A DNA stretch of 64,000 bases, taken from contig NZ_CVTB01000210.1 of the NCBI RefSeq assembly GCF_001050015.1, positions 4,091-68,090 on the forward strand, read 5' to 3'. How positions within the stretch are numbered: position 1 is the stretch's first letter; the number at the start of each line of letters is the position of its first letter. The position numbers and the translations under genes are program-made. Source of the DNA: Mycolicibacterium malmesburyense (GTDB lineage: Bacteria; Actinomycetota; Actinomycetes; Mycobacteriales; Mycobacteriaceae). Below, in pieces: positions 45,164-53,832 of this stretch. The notes under the pieces were generated by a model. It did not search any database. It worked only from the letters and a program-made list of their open reading frames with translations, and was not told the DNA's origin.

Positions 45164-46807
45164 TCAGAGCAGCTTGTGTTCGATCACCGTCGTCAAGTGC
45201 GGCTTGCGCCAGCCGCCGGTGACCTTCTCGATCCGCACGCCCATCTCGCCGCCCGCGATCTCCAGCGTGCCGACCTGATTGCGGAAGTGCGGTTCCGAGA
45301 CGGGTCGCCACCGGAGCCGCGGCTTGGGCACCTTCGTGGTTTTCACCAGCGCCTTGCCGACGGCCTCGACGAACCCGGTGTGGCCCAGCCGCAGGATGAC
45401 TCGTTCGACGGCGGACGGCTCCTTGCGCAGGCCCGAACAGACGACCTGCCACACCTTGGTGCCCAGTTTGGTCGCCTCGTCGGGCGTCTCGACCTCCGAC
45501 ACCCAGCAGTGGTGCACGTCGCCGCCGAACAACACCATCGAGTCGGGCGCCGGTCCTCGCCGTCCGCTCGCCACGTCGATCACGAGATCCTCGAAGCGCC
45601 GGAAGCTTTCCTGGAAGCACGCCCAGTGGTCGAGGTTGGCGGTGATGCGGACCTTCTCCCCCAGCCCGGTGAACCACCGTCCCCACGCGCCGTCGCCGAC
45701 GGCCTCCGTCCACGCCTCGATGTGGTGCATCCCGTACGGCAACAGGATCGGCAGCGAGCTGGCGAACAGCAGGTGCCGATAGTTCCCGTCGGCGTTGGCG
45801 GTGATCCAGTCCCATTCCTCGTCGGTGGTGATGCGGCGCCGACCCGGCGCGAGCTGACGACCGGTGCGGGCGTCGACAACGATCAGGCGGGCCGAACCGA
45901 GATCGCGGCACATGCTGAAATGCGATGCGCCGTCGTCCTTCTCGGCCATTTGGGCCAGCTCGCGGATCGGTTCGGCGCCCTGCCGGGTCTTCGTGATGCG
46001 CTGGAACGTCTGGTCCTTGGCCAGCTCGTCGGGGGACATGTTGCCGAGGTGCTGGTAGATCCAGTAGGACATCAGCCCGCCGATGATTCGCGTCTGGTAC
46101 CAGTCGGTCTTGCGCTTCTCGTCCAACCAGGCCTGCGAGGTGTTCCACTTGTCGTTGATCTCGTGGTCGTCGAACATCATCGACGTCGGAACGGTAGAAA
46201 GCATCCACCGCACGACCGGATCGCACCAGGCGTCCCAGTAGCCGATGCAGTACTCCTCGAAGTCCTCGAGCACCTCGACCGGTCCGTTGGCGTGCACCTC
46301 GCGGTCGGCGACGAGATCCTTGATGGTGTCGTTGACCTGATCGGCGTAGAGCTGATCGCCCATCATCAGCATGGCGTCGGGCCACAGCGCCGACGGCTGG
46401 CGCAGCATCCGCATCCCGTAGGTGCGCAGCACGTCGATGCCCTTACCCTTCGGGTGCCACCAGTGCTGGTTGGTGTAGGGCGGATGGTGCGGCGCCGATG
46501 CCCGGCAAGACCCGAACAGCAGGCGCAGCGAGCCGTCGCGCGGCATCAACCGGATCCTCGGCGCAGGATACTCGTAGTCCCTTGGCGGCCAAGCTTTTTC
46601 CCCGTCGAGGTGCACCTGGTAAGGGTGCTCACGGTCGGGATCGAGATCGGTCACGCAGACGATCGCGAAGTGGTGGCCTTCGACCTCGAAGGTGTCCGCG
46701 CGGTGGCCGAGGATCTCGACCCCGCACGGCTTGTCCGTCTCGACCCAGATCGTCGCGTCGGTCATCCCGACGTGGCGGAGCAGCGGACCCACGCGAACCT
46801 CGGGCAT
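45164..46807 (-). CDS. PhoD-like metallophosphatase
   Basis: A 547-residue protein of the PhoD-like phosphatase family. An N-terminal Ig-like/fibronectin-type region (about residues 1-95, TIWVETDKPCGVEILG) precedes the metallophosphatase core with MMGDQLYAD, MMFDDHEINDKW and LFGGDVHHCWVSEV, which hold the metal ligands. Unlike true PhoD it has no Tat signal, so it appears cytoplasmic and its substrate is uncertain. I chose the ATG at 46807 (MPEVRVGPLL), the usual N-terminus of such proteins; an ATG at 46828 would add seven residues, and neither has a clear ribosome site. Confidence 0.85.
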   Translation of the reverse strand: MPEVRVGPLLRHVGMTDATIWVETDKPCGVEILGHRADTFEVEGHHFAIVCVTDLDPDREHPYQVHLDGEKAWPPRDYEYPAPRIRLMPRDGSLRLLFGSCRASAPHHPPYTNQHWWHPKGKGIDVLRTYGMRMLRQPSALWPDAMLMMGDQLYADQVNDTIKDLVADREVHANGPVEVLEDFEEYCIGYWDAWCDPVVRWMLSTVPTSMMFDDHEINDKWNTSQAWLDEKRKTDWYQTRIIGGLMSYWIYQHLGNMSPDELAKDQTFQRITKTRQGAEPIRELAQMAEKDDGASHFSMCRDLGSARLIVVDARTGRQLAPGRRRITTDEEWDWITANADGNYRHLLFASSLPILLPYGMHHIEAWTEAVGDGAWGRWFTGLGEKVRITANLDHWACFQESFRRFEDLVIDVASGRRGPAPDSMVLFGGDVHHCWVSEVETPDEATKLGTKVWQVVCSGLRKEPSAVERVILRLGHTGFVEAVGKALVKTTKVPKPRLRWRPVSEPHFRNQVGTLEIAGGEMGVRIEKVTGGWRKPHLTTVIEHKLL

Positions 46808-46878
46808 CGCCCCATCATGCACCTTCATCGAGGGCGGTGTGACGGGGGTGACGCCTTTCCGGTTGCGCCGGCGACCAC

Positions 46879-48573
46879 TCAGTGTTCGGGCCGCCGACGT
46901 CCGAGGAAGAACGCCAGGCCGATGGCACCGAACCCGAGGGTGCCGATCACGCCGGCCGAGACCATCAGGAAGATGTCCCGTCCGGTGAGACCACCGGTCG
47001 ACGCCTCGTCCGCGGCCAGCCGCAGCCGGTAGTCGCCGGGCAGCGGGCCCTCGGCCGGTTCGCTCAGACCCGGGAACTGCTGGGTCTTGCGGACCTCGAA
47101 TTGGCGTTCGCCGCTTGCGTTTTGGGTCCACTCACCCCAAACCGGCGTCGCGCCGTCGAGCAGCACCTTGTGGCCGCCGTAAACGCGGTCCTCGCCGACG
47201 TCGACGATCTGGCGCACCCGGAACGGCTCGTAGCGGGCGTTGGAGTAGTTCACCAGCACCGGGACGTTGTCGTAGCGCAGCACCGGCGGCGGGGGCGGCG
47301 GCAACGGCAGGCCGGCGCCCGGGAAGTAGCCACCGCCCAGGAAGGTCCCGACCGCGATGTTGGACACCGCCTGCGCGACGTTGGCCGCCGCGACGACCGG
47401 GCTGAGCACCGCCGCGGTGAAGCTGTAGGCGGCGAATTGGGCCGCCTCGAGCACCAGCCGCGACAGCGGCGGGATGTAGGCGATGCGCGGGCGCATGTCG
47501 TAGACGTAGACGATGCGCACCGGTGCGCGGAACGGGTTCATCAGCACCGGGCGGTAGAACTCGTCGTACTCGATCCACTCCGGACGCCATTGGCGCACAT
47601 TGCTGATCAACTCGAAGTCGCGGTCGCGCTTGGCTTCCAGCTCGACCTTGGCGCTCGCGCTGGCCTCGGCGCCGTTCAAGCCGAGCGTCATGTCGACCGA
47701 CTTCTTGAACGCGGCCACGTCCTGCTCGGGTGCCGGTGCGGGCTCGGGCTCGACGACCGGCTTCGCGTTGCGTGCGAGTTCGACGTCCTCGGCCGGGGCT
47801 TCGAGGGTCTCGGGTGCCAGCGTCTCGATTTCCTTGGAGGCGTTCTCGATCGACACGGTCGGGGTGTCGGACTCGTCACCGCTCTTCTCGGTGGAGGTGG
47901 TCCCCGCCTCGGTCTTGTCGGCCTTGTCGCTCGATGTCGGAGTCTCGGTGTCGGACGCCGGCGCGAGTGCCGCGGACGACGGGGTGGCCGGCTTGGGCGA
48001 CTCGGCCGATTCGCTGGTCTCGGGCTTGGCCGCGGGAGCGCTGGTGCTCGGCGCGGCCGACCGTGCGGCGGTCGACGGCTCCGCGATCGGGGTCGAAGGC
48101 TCGGTGGCCGGGGTCGGCGGCTCGGCCGTCACGGTCGACGGCTCGGCGGTCTGGACCGCCGTGGTCGTCTTCGGCGGGGCCACCGTCTGCGGCTCCGGCT
48201 CGGGTGCCGGCTCCGGCTCGGGCGCGGGCTTTGGCTCGGGGGCCACGGGCTCCGGTTCCTCGACGACCGGCGCCTGGGTCTGTGGAGCTTGCGGTGCCTG
48301 AGTCTGGGGAGCCTGCGTCTGCGGCGCGACCTGGGTGGCCGGACCCTGCGGCTCGCGGGCCGACGTCGGCCGCTCGGCGGGCGCCTCGGGCTCGGGGGCG
48401 CTGACCCTGGGTTGCGGCGCGACCGTCGTCACGACGTCGTCGGAATCCGGCTGCGCGACCGCGGGCGCGAGCCCGACCGTCATCGCCGTCAGCGAGATCA
48501 CGGCTCCCGACGCCAGAACGGCGACACCCTGCCTGCGGAAATGCCTGCGGAAACTCTCCAGCGGAGCACCCAT
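46879..48573 (-). CDS. Long Pro/Ala/Thr/Glu-rich exported membrane protein
   Basis: A 564-residue protein. Residues about 14-45 are a signal segment (VAVLASGAVISLTAMTVGLA, then PAVAQ), so the protein is exported. Residues about 45-290 are low-complexity (PEPEPAPEPEP, QTQAPQTQAPQAPQTQAP, TPATEPSTP repeats). Residues about 300-520 are a more ordered region with an Ala-rich helix (AAVLSPVVAAANVAQAVSNI) and a beta-rich segment (DVGEDRVYGGHKVLLDG). A C-terminal helix (IFLMVSAGVIGTLGFGAIGL) ends in GRRRPEH. The layout is that of a cell-wall-spanning protein tethered at the C-terminus. The ATG at 48573 has a GGAGG site. No family recognised. Confidence 0.8.
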   Translation of the reverse strand: MGAPLESFRRHFRRQGVAVLASGAVISLTAMTVGLAPAVAQPDSDDVVTTVAPQPRVSAPEPEAPAERPTSAREPQGPATQVAPQTQAPQTQAPQAPQTQAPVVEEPEPVAPEPKPAPEPEPAPEPEPQTVAPPKTTTAVQTAEPSTVTAEPPTPATEPSTPIAEPSTAARSAAPSTSAPAAKPETSESAESPKPATPSSAALAPASDTETPTSSDKADKTEAGTTSTEKSGDESDTPTVSIENASKEIETLAPETLEAPAEDVELARNAKPVVEPEPAPAPEQDVAAFKKSVDMTLGLNGAEASASAKVELEAKRDRDFELISNVRQWRPEWIEYDEFYRPVLMNPFRAPVRIVYVYDMRPRIAYIPPLSRLVLEAAQFAAYSFTAAVLSPVVAAANVAQAVSNIAVGTFLGGGYFPGAGLPLPPPPPPVLRYDNVPVLVNYSNARYEPFRVRQIVDVGEDRVYGGHKVLLDGATPVWGEWTQNASGERQFEVRKTQQFPGLSEPAEGPLPGDYRLRLAADEASTGGLTGRDIFLMVSAGVIGTLGFGAIGLAFFLGRRRPEH

Positions 48574-48802
48574 CGTGCCTCCACTCCCTTCTCTGCCTGG
48601 TTTGGCGCATTGGCGCCGTGCGACACGGTTCGTCGCCGAGACGGAAGCGAGCACCACCCCGAGGCGCTCCCCCGACGCTCCGGCCTCACAGAATTCATCG
48701 CCGGGCGGGGCGCGGCGTTACACCCGGACACCGGGACCGAGCGCCGCTGCAGCGAAGCCCGTCCGAACGGGCCGATGTTGCTGGAGGTACGGCAACCGCG
48801 AA

Positions 48803-48991
48803 TCAGGGCTTACGCCGGCGAAGGCCGCCCACCGCCAATGCGATCCCGACCAGCGCGATGATCGGGCCGAGGATCGACCAGGTGACCGTGTTGCTCATCG
48901 GGCTGCCGCCGACCACGCCGAAACCTTGGAGGGTGAACAGCAGGCCGAACAACGCGACGATCACTCCGAGCAGGGCGATGGCGAACCGCAT
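48803..48991 (-). CDS. Small two-helix membrane protein
   Basis: A 62-residue protein with two membrane segments (FAIALLGVIVALFGLLFTLQ, and WSILGPIIALVGIALAVGGL) and a basic C-terminus (RRRKP). The short loop GVVGGSPMSNTVTWS connects them. Mycobacterial genomes contain many such proteins of unknown function; the reading is supported by the amphipathic layout and its place 27 bp after the acyl-CoA dehydrogenase stop on the same strand. The following 229 bp up to the next start (48574-48802) show no gene or clear signal. Confidence 0.72.
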   Translation of the reverse strand: MRFAIALLGVIVALFGLLFTLQGFGVVGGSPMSNTVTWSILGPIIALVGIALAVGGLRRRKP

Positions 48992-49018
48992 GCCTTCACC
49001 CTAGGCGAGGGCGGGCCG

Positions 49019-50299
49019 TCAGCGGCGCCGCGACAGATACTTCTGATACGCCTCGGCGGCGGCCGCCAGTTCGGGGCGGACGTCGAGCACGGGCTGCATC
49101 TTCTCGCGCGCCTGCTCCCGCTTGTAGGGCAGGAACTCGGTGGGAAAGTCGCCTTCGTGCGGCTGATAGCCACGCAGCACGCGGCGCGCGACGGTCGCCT
49201 TGTGCACTTCGTCGACACCGTCGGCGATGCCCATCGTCGGCGCCGCGGCGTACATCGCCTGGATCGGGGTGAGGTCGGTGGTGCCGAGCGAACCGAGGAT
49301 GTGCAGCGCGTTGAACGACACCTCGCGCAGGACCCTGGCCATCGTGAACTTCACCGCGGCGATCTCGGTGCGGGCCTCCTGTGTGGAGGTGTTGTCGATC
49401 TTCCACGCGGTTTCCAGGACGAACAGGCGCAGCATCTTGATCATCGCGTAGGACTCGGCGATCTTCTCCTGCACCATCTGGTGCTCGGCGATCACCTTGC
49501 CGTGCGATTCGCGGCTCAACGCCCGCTCGCACATCATGTCGAAGGCCAGGTTGCACTGCGCGATCGTGCGCATCGCGTGATGAATCCGTCCGCCGCCGAG
49601 TCGCCTCTGCGCCAACACTCTTGCCCCGTCCTCGGGGCCGAGCAGATGGTCGAGCGGCACCCGCACGTCGCGGTAGACGATGTGGTTGTGGTTGCGCGGC
49701 TCGGGCATGATCTCCACCCCGGGCGTCTTGCGCGGGACGACGAACATCCCGTTGGTGCACATCACGAAGATGATGTCGGCGACACGGCCGGCCGAGGTGA
49801 ACCACTTCTCGCCGTTGATCACCCATTCGTCGCCGTCGCGCACGGCGTGGGTCCTGAACAGGTTGGGGTCGCTGCCGCCCTGCGGTTCGGTCATCGAGTA
49901 GGCCGAGAACATCTCCTGGTTGAGCAGCGGCTTGAGCCACCGCTCCTTCTGCTCCTCGGTGCCGTAGGCGGCGAGCATCTCCATGTTGCCGGTGTCGGGC
50001 GCCGACGCGCCGAACATGTGCGGGGCGCCGGCGTAGCGGCCGATGACCTCGTTGAGCAGCCCGAGCTTGAGCTGCCCGAAGCCCGGCCCACCGAGTTCCC
50101 GGTCGAGGAAGATCGCCCACAGGCCCTGGTCCTTGACCTCCTGCTGCAGTTCGCGCACGTAGGCCTTGACGGCGGGATCGGGTGAGCGCACGGCATACGG
50201 GAAGACGTGGTCGAGGGGTTCGACCTTCTCCTCGCAGAACCGTTTGACCCAGTCCAGCTTCTCTTGAAATTCCGGTTCGGTGCTGAAATCCCACGCCAT
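49019..50299 (-). CDS. Acyl-CoA dehydrogenase
   Basis: A 426-residue FadE-type acyl-CoA dehydrogenase. FAD and substrate motifs are FSAYSMTEPQGGSDPNLF near residue 135 and WVINGEKWFTSAGRVADIIF near residue 160, and the C-terminal domain carries MRTIAQCNLAFDMMCERALS. The conserved LGSLGTTDLTPIQAMY and the HKATVARRVLRGY block place it with the long-chain or ACAD10/11-like branch. The usual catalytic Glu cannot be placed with certainty by eye. ATG at 50299; divergent from the DUF732 gene across 132 bp. Confidence 0.9.
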   Translation of the reverse strand: MAWDFSTEPEFQEKLDWVKRFCEEKVEPLDHVFPYAVRSPDPAVKAYVRELQQEVKDQGLWAIFLDRELGGPGFGQLKLGLLNEVIGRYAGAPHMFGASAPDTGNMEMLAAYGTEEQKERWLKPLLNQEMFSAYSMTEPQGGSDPNLFRTHAVRDGDEWVINGEKWFTSAGRVADIIFVMCTNGMFVVPRKTPGVEIMPEPRNHNHIVYRDVRVPLDHLLGPEDGARVLAQRRLGGGRIHHAMRTIAQCNLAFDMMCERALSRESHGKVIAEHQMVQEKIAESYAMIKMLRLFVLETAWKIDNTSTQEARTEIAAVKFTMARVLREVSFNALHILGSLGTTDLTPIQAMYAAAPTMGIADGVDEVHKATVARRVLRGYQPHEGDFPTEFLPYKREQAREKMQPVLDVRPELAAAAEAYQKYLSRRR

Positions 50300-50431
50300 G
50301 TTCGCAGTCTGTCATCACCGCCCAGACGCGATGCGGCAATCCCAGCGCCGGTAACGCCGTAGTCTCGATATGCATCCGATCCTGCATGCCGCGAGCCGAA
50401 ACGGGTAGTCGGGCGCTAGGAAGGACGTGAC

Positions 50432-50731
50432 ATGACTACGCGTGCGCTCACAGCGCTTTCGATGGCAGTGGTGGGCCTGATCATGGCGGCACCGCAGGCT
50501 GCCGCATCACCGGAGGACGACCTCTGTCGCAGCATCACCTCGGTGGGCTACACCGGGGACTGCACCACTTTGACCACCCTCGCCCGGGACGCGTGCGCGC
50601 AGTTCGCCCGCGGTGCCGATTCGACCACCGTGGCCGAGAAGCTGGACATCGCCACCAAGGACGAGACGCTGTCGAACTTCATCGTGGCCGGTGCGCGGCT
50701 GTATCTGTGTCCGGAGCCCACGAGCACCTGA
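50432..50731 (+). CDS. Small secreted DUF732 protein
   Basis: A 99-residue exported protein with a signal peptide (LTALSMAVVGLIMAAPQAAA, cleavage after AAA or ASP) and a mature helical domain of about 75 residues with four Cys (DDLCRS, GDCTTL, DACAQF, LYLCPE), the pattern of the mycobacterial DUF732 family. Function unknown; several relatives are abundant culture-filtrate proteins. A strong GGAAGGA ribosome site lies 7 nt before the ATG. Confidence 0.85.
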   Translation: MTTRALTALSMAVVGLIMAAPQAAASPEDDLCRSITSVGYTGDCTTLTTLARDACAQFARGADSTTVAEKLDIATKDETLSNFIVAGARLYLCPEPTST

Positions 50732-50769
50732 TCCGCCGAGGCGGTCGGCGGCGCTAGACTCCGACGGCA

Positions 50770-52422
50770 ATGAATGCCGGTGCACGGCGTCGCGACGCCG
50801 CCAAGATCGTTGCCGCCGCAAGCATCGCGGTGATCTTGATTGCGCCTGTCGGGTGCTCGAGCCCCGACAGGCCGGAGGAATCCTCTACGACGGCGGCCAC
50901 ACCCGCTCCCCCGTCGCCGACGCCGGAGGCCGACGTCCCGCGACGCGAGTTGGCATCGAATCCGGTGAGCATCGCCGACGATCTGGTCGCCGACGAACGC
51001 GCGTTGCGTGACCCGTCGTCGAGCGAGGCGTTGAAGGACGCGGCGGCGCAGCGGCAGCAGGCGGCGTATCGGGCCGTCGGACGGCATCCCGAGTGGGACC
51101 CGGTGGTGCGACCGCGGATCCCGCCCGAACTGGTGCAGGTGTACGACCACAACGTGCACGCGCGGCGCGAACTCGGTGTGATGAGCCGGCCGAAGGACAC
51201 GCTGCCCGCGTGGCGGATCGTGCCGCCGACGCCGGTGAACGAACTGATGGATCACTACCGCGAGGCCGAGGCCGAATTCGGCGTTCCATGGAACTATCTC
51301 GCGGCGATCAACCTCGTCGAGACCGCGTTCGGACGCGTCGCCGGAGTGAGCACGGCGGGTGCGCAGGGGCCGATGCAGTTCATGCCGTCGACGTTCGCGG
51401 CTTATGGCGCGGGCGGGGACATCCACTCGCCGCGCGACAGCATCATGGCGGCGGGACGATACTTGTCGGCCAATGGTTTTGTGCGGGACCGCGATTACGC
51501 GCTGTACCGGTACAACAACTCGAACAACTACGTGCGGGCGATTCACGACTACGCGGCGGTGATGGCCGCTGACCCGGCCGGCTTCGACGCTTTTCACCGG
51601 TGGGAGGTCTACTACATGACGACCGCCGGCGATGTGCTGCTGCCAGTCGGATACGCCGAGAAGACGCCGATCCCGGTCGTCAATTACCTTGCCTCCAACG
51701 ACAAGCCGGCACCGGACGTTGTGATGTCGGAGCAGAGCGAGCAAATCCTCGAACGCATGCTGGCGGTCAGGAACGGCGCGGGCGCTGGTTCGGCCGAGGC
51801 AATATCGCGTGAGTTCCTCGGGACCCTTTATGGCGCAGACACTCTCATCGGATCGGCCAGCGAACCGGAGCGGCTGGTCGTCGAGTTGACGAAGGTGGAC
51901 TGCTTCACGCTCGCGGATTACGTCGAGGCGTTGAAGCGGGCTGGTAACCGCGACGAGTTCGTCACCGCGCTGCGCGAGGTCCGCTACAGGGACGGGGTCG
52001 TGAACTTCCAGAACCGGAAGCACTTCTTCACCGACTGGGCCGCCGAGCCGGCGGTCGCGAACGACGTGACCGCGGACCTGAGTCCCAATGCCGTTGCGGT
52101 GCAGAAGAATCTGAATGAGAAGGACTCGGGCGGTGTGTACCTGCCCGGCTTGCCCGTGGTTCCGCGGACGGTGTCGTACATTCCGAGCGAGCAGTTCGAC
52201 GACGGCGTGGTGAGCGGGCTGCGCACCGGCGACTACATCGGTGCGTACGCCGAAGACGGCGGCCTGGACGTGACGCACGTCGGGATCTTCGTCGATACGC
52301 CGAGCGGTCCGGTGCTGCGCAACGCGTCGTCTCTACCCGGCGACAACAAGGTCGTCGACACCCCGCTGTTCGACTATCTGCGGACCGTTCCCGGGGCGGT
52401 CGTGCTGCGGCCGGTGCGATAG
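50770..52422 (+). CDS. Lytic transglycosylase fused to a DUF1460 domain, exported
   Basis: A 550-residue envelope protein with two wall-hydrolase domains. The N-terminus is a signal segment ending in PVGCSS (C29, an imperfect lipobox with Pro at -3), then a Pro/Ser linker. Residues about 155-285 are an SLT lytic transglycosylase domain: catalytic E184 in LAAINLVETAFGRVAGVS, followed by AGAQGPMQFMPSTFAAYG. Residues about 325-545 match DUF1460, an NlpC/P60-related amidase-like fold: predicted nucleophile C378 in KVDCFTLADYVEAL, then REVRYRDGVVNFQNRKHFFT and the His at 503 in DVTHVGIFVD. One chain could thus cut both glycan strand and peptide. A TAGACT box 9 nt before the ATG suggests an almost leaderless transcript. 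The next gene starts 2 bp later. Confidence 0.85.
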   Translation: MNAGARRRDAAKIVAAASIAVILIAPVGCSSPDRPEESSTTAATPAPPSPTPEADVPRRELASNPVSIADDLVADERALRDPSSSEALKDAAAQRQQAAYRAVGRHPEWDPVVRPRIPPELVQVYDHNVHARRELGVMSRPKDTLPAWRIVPPTPVNELMDHYREAEAEFGVPWNYLAAINLVETAFGRVAGVSTAGAQGPMQFMPSTFAAYGAGGDIHSPRDSIMAAGRYLSANGFVRDRDYALYRYNNSNNYVRAIHDYAAVMAADPAGFDAFHRWEVYYMTTAGDVLLPVGYAEKTPIPVVNYLASNDKPAPDVVMSEQSEQILERMLAVRNGAGAGSAEAISREFLGTLYGADTLIGSASEPERLVVELTKVDCFTLADYVEALKRAGNRDEFVTALREVRYRDGVVNFQNRKHFFTDWAAEPAVANDVTADLSPNAVAVQKNLNEKDSGGVYLPGLPVVPRTVSYIPSEQFDDGVVSGLRTGDYIGAYAEDGGLDVTHVGIFVDTPSGPVLRNASSLPGDNKVVDTPLFDYLRTVPGAVVLRPVR

Positions 52423-52424
52423 GA

Positions 52425-52988
52425 ATGCTCCGGTACGCGACTCTCCTCGTCGTCGTGGCGACGTTCTTGGTCGGATGCGAATCAGAGCCTCCCGGCCCGG
52501 CGAGTCTGCCGACTGCGGCCGCGTCGAGCTCGCTGCCCGCCGCGCCGTCATCGCGCGCTCCGTCGGATGATGTGCGCGAGGAGCGGGCGGGTGCCATCGC
52601 GCACCTCGGTGACGTGAGGGTCGCTCGGCACGACGGGTACGACCGACTGGTCTTCGAATTCACCGATCGGGTGCCCGGATACACCGTCAGGTACCGGCCG
52701 CTGCCCGCTCATGCCGACGCGTCCGGTGAGGAGATCCCGCTACCGGGCGCCACCACGATGTTGCAGATCATCTTCAGGCCCGCGACGGCGACCGGGTGGG
52801 TCGGCGGTGAGCGGACCTACTTCGGTCCGGACACGGTGTCCGCCGACACCGCTTCGGTGACGGAGTTGAAGGACGCGGGCGACTTCGAGGCCGTGCTGAC
52901 GTGGGTTGCCGGCGTGCGCTCAGAAACCCCGTTCCGGGTCGACGTGCTCGACGATCCACCGCGCCTGGTGATCGACGTCGAGCACTGA
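52425..52988 (+). CDS. AMIN-like domain lipoprotein
   Basis: A 187-residue lipoprotein with a good lipobox (FLVGC, C18), a Pro/Ala/Ser spacer, and from about residue 60 a beta-rich domain of the AMIN-like type: VRVARHDGYDRLVFEFTDRV, PGYTVRYRPLP, LQIIFRPATATGW and a closing FRVDVLDDPPRLVIDVEH. AMIN domains bind peptidoglycan and usually sit in front of amidases. Here the domain stands alone but is coupled (2-bp gap) to the transglycosylase-DUF1460 gene, so it may position that enzyme or bind its product; that is inference. Confidence 0.85.
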   Translation: MLRYATLLVVVATFLVGCESEPPGPASLPTAAASSSLPAAPSSRAPSDDVREERAGAIAHLGDVRVARHDGYDRLVFEFTDRVPGYTVRYRPLPAHADASGEEIPLPGATTMLQIIFRPATATGWVGGERTYFGPDTVSADTASVTELKDAGDFEAVLTWVAGVRSETPFRVDVLDDPPRLVIDVEH

Positions 52989-53049
52989 GAACTCTGAAGC
53001 GGATGTGACGCACGCTCGCAACGAGGTCGTCGTCATGGTGCGCCCATGC

Positions 53050-53068
53050 GCCACCACTCGTTGGTGGC
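53050..53068. terminator. Hairpin between convergent lipoprotein genes
   Basis: GCCACCA-ctcgt-TGGTGGC (53050-53068) is a perfect 7-bp stem with a 5-nt loop in the 166-bp gap between the convergent AMIN-like and LppA-type genes. A second weaker pair, GTCCCAC/GTGGGAC, follows around 53094-53132. Either could end transcription from both sides; no T-tract is present. Confidence 0.45.
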
Positions 53069-53154
53069 TGGGTGTTGGTACGTGAAAGTGCTTGTCCCAC
53101 CGCGGGGCCACGGCATACCCACCGTGGGACGGGCGGGTGGCTCCGCATCGGCGG

Positions 53155-53832
53155 TCACGATGTTGGCGTAGGCGTCGTCGGCAGAATGGGTGGTTTCGGG
53201 GGGAGCTGGCCGGGTGGCATATCGAGCACCCTCTGCCTGAGGAAGCAGTCACCCTTGATGTTGAGCGTGGCGTTGTCGATTTGGCCGAGGTCGAATTCGT
53301 ATCCGTTGCCCTGCAGATTGAAGTCACGCTTCGACGGCTCGTCGAACAGTGATGAGTCGTCAGTGGCCCCATACTGCGCGGCTTCCTGTCGCACGATATC
53401 GGCGGCGATCGAAAACTCCTGTGCGGTAAAGGGTCTGCCGAAGTCCACGGTGTCGGTCAGCGGCCGCCGCGCGATATCACCCGTGAGCTCGTCGCACGCT
53501 AATCCACCCGCCTTCACTCTCTGCACGTTCGGATCGTCGGTGAACTTCCATGTCTGGCCCGGAATCGCTGCGGCGACGCGTTCGCCTATCACACGGGCGG
53601 TGTCGTTGAGCCGTTCGCGCGCAGCTTCGTATGAACCTTTGTCGCGCATACCGTCGATCAGCTGAATCTTTTGTTCGTCGCTGAGCGACTCTGATTGATA
53701 CGGACCATTCATGTCGTCGATCGAATCTCTCGCTTGGTCAAACACGGTGCAGCCGCCTATCAGAGGCAATGAACTCGCCAGCACAAGCGCCGCGATGCGC
53801 GCCCGCGCACGGTTGGGGAGTCGCTCGGTCAT
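53155..53832 (-). CDS. LppA-family lipoprotein
   Basis: A 225-residue lipoprotein of the mycobacterial LppA/LppB family (Rv2543/Rv2544). The signal segment ends in the lipobox LIGGC with C28. The mature region follows the family closely: QKIQLIDGMRDKGSYEAARE, AAIPGQTWKFTDDPNVQR, DEPSKRDFNLQGNGYEFDLG and RQRVLDMPPGQLPPKPPI. Two conserved Cys (GLACDE and GDCFL) are present. Function unknown. It overlaps the DUF1023 gene by 4 bp (ATGA); the same Rv2542-lppA order is found in M. tuberculosis as I recall it. Confidence 0.87.
   Translation of the reverse strand: MTERLPNRARARIAALVLASSLPLIGGCTVFDQARDSIDDMNGPYQSESLSDEQKIQLIDGMRDKGSYEAARERLNDTARVIGERVAAAIPGQTWKFTDDPNVQRVKAGGLACDELTGDIARRPLTDTVDFGRPFTAQEFSIAADIVRQEAAQYGATDDSSLFDEPSKRDFNLQGNGYEFDLGQIDNATLNIKGDCFLRQRVLDMPPGQLPPKPPILPTTPTPTS

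Noticed and set aside
46882..48861. A 659-codon open frame antisense to the Pro-rich exported protein
   Set aside because: Composed of Arg/Gly/Leu repeats that mirror the PEPEP/TQAP repeats; no start signal and no domain.
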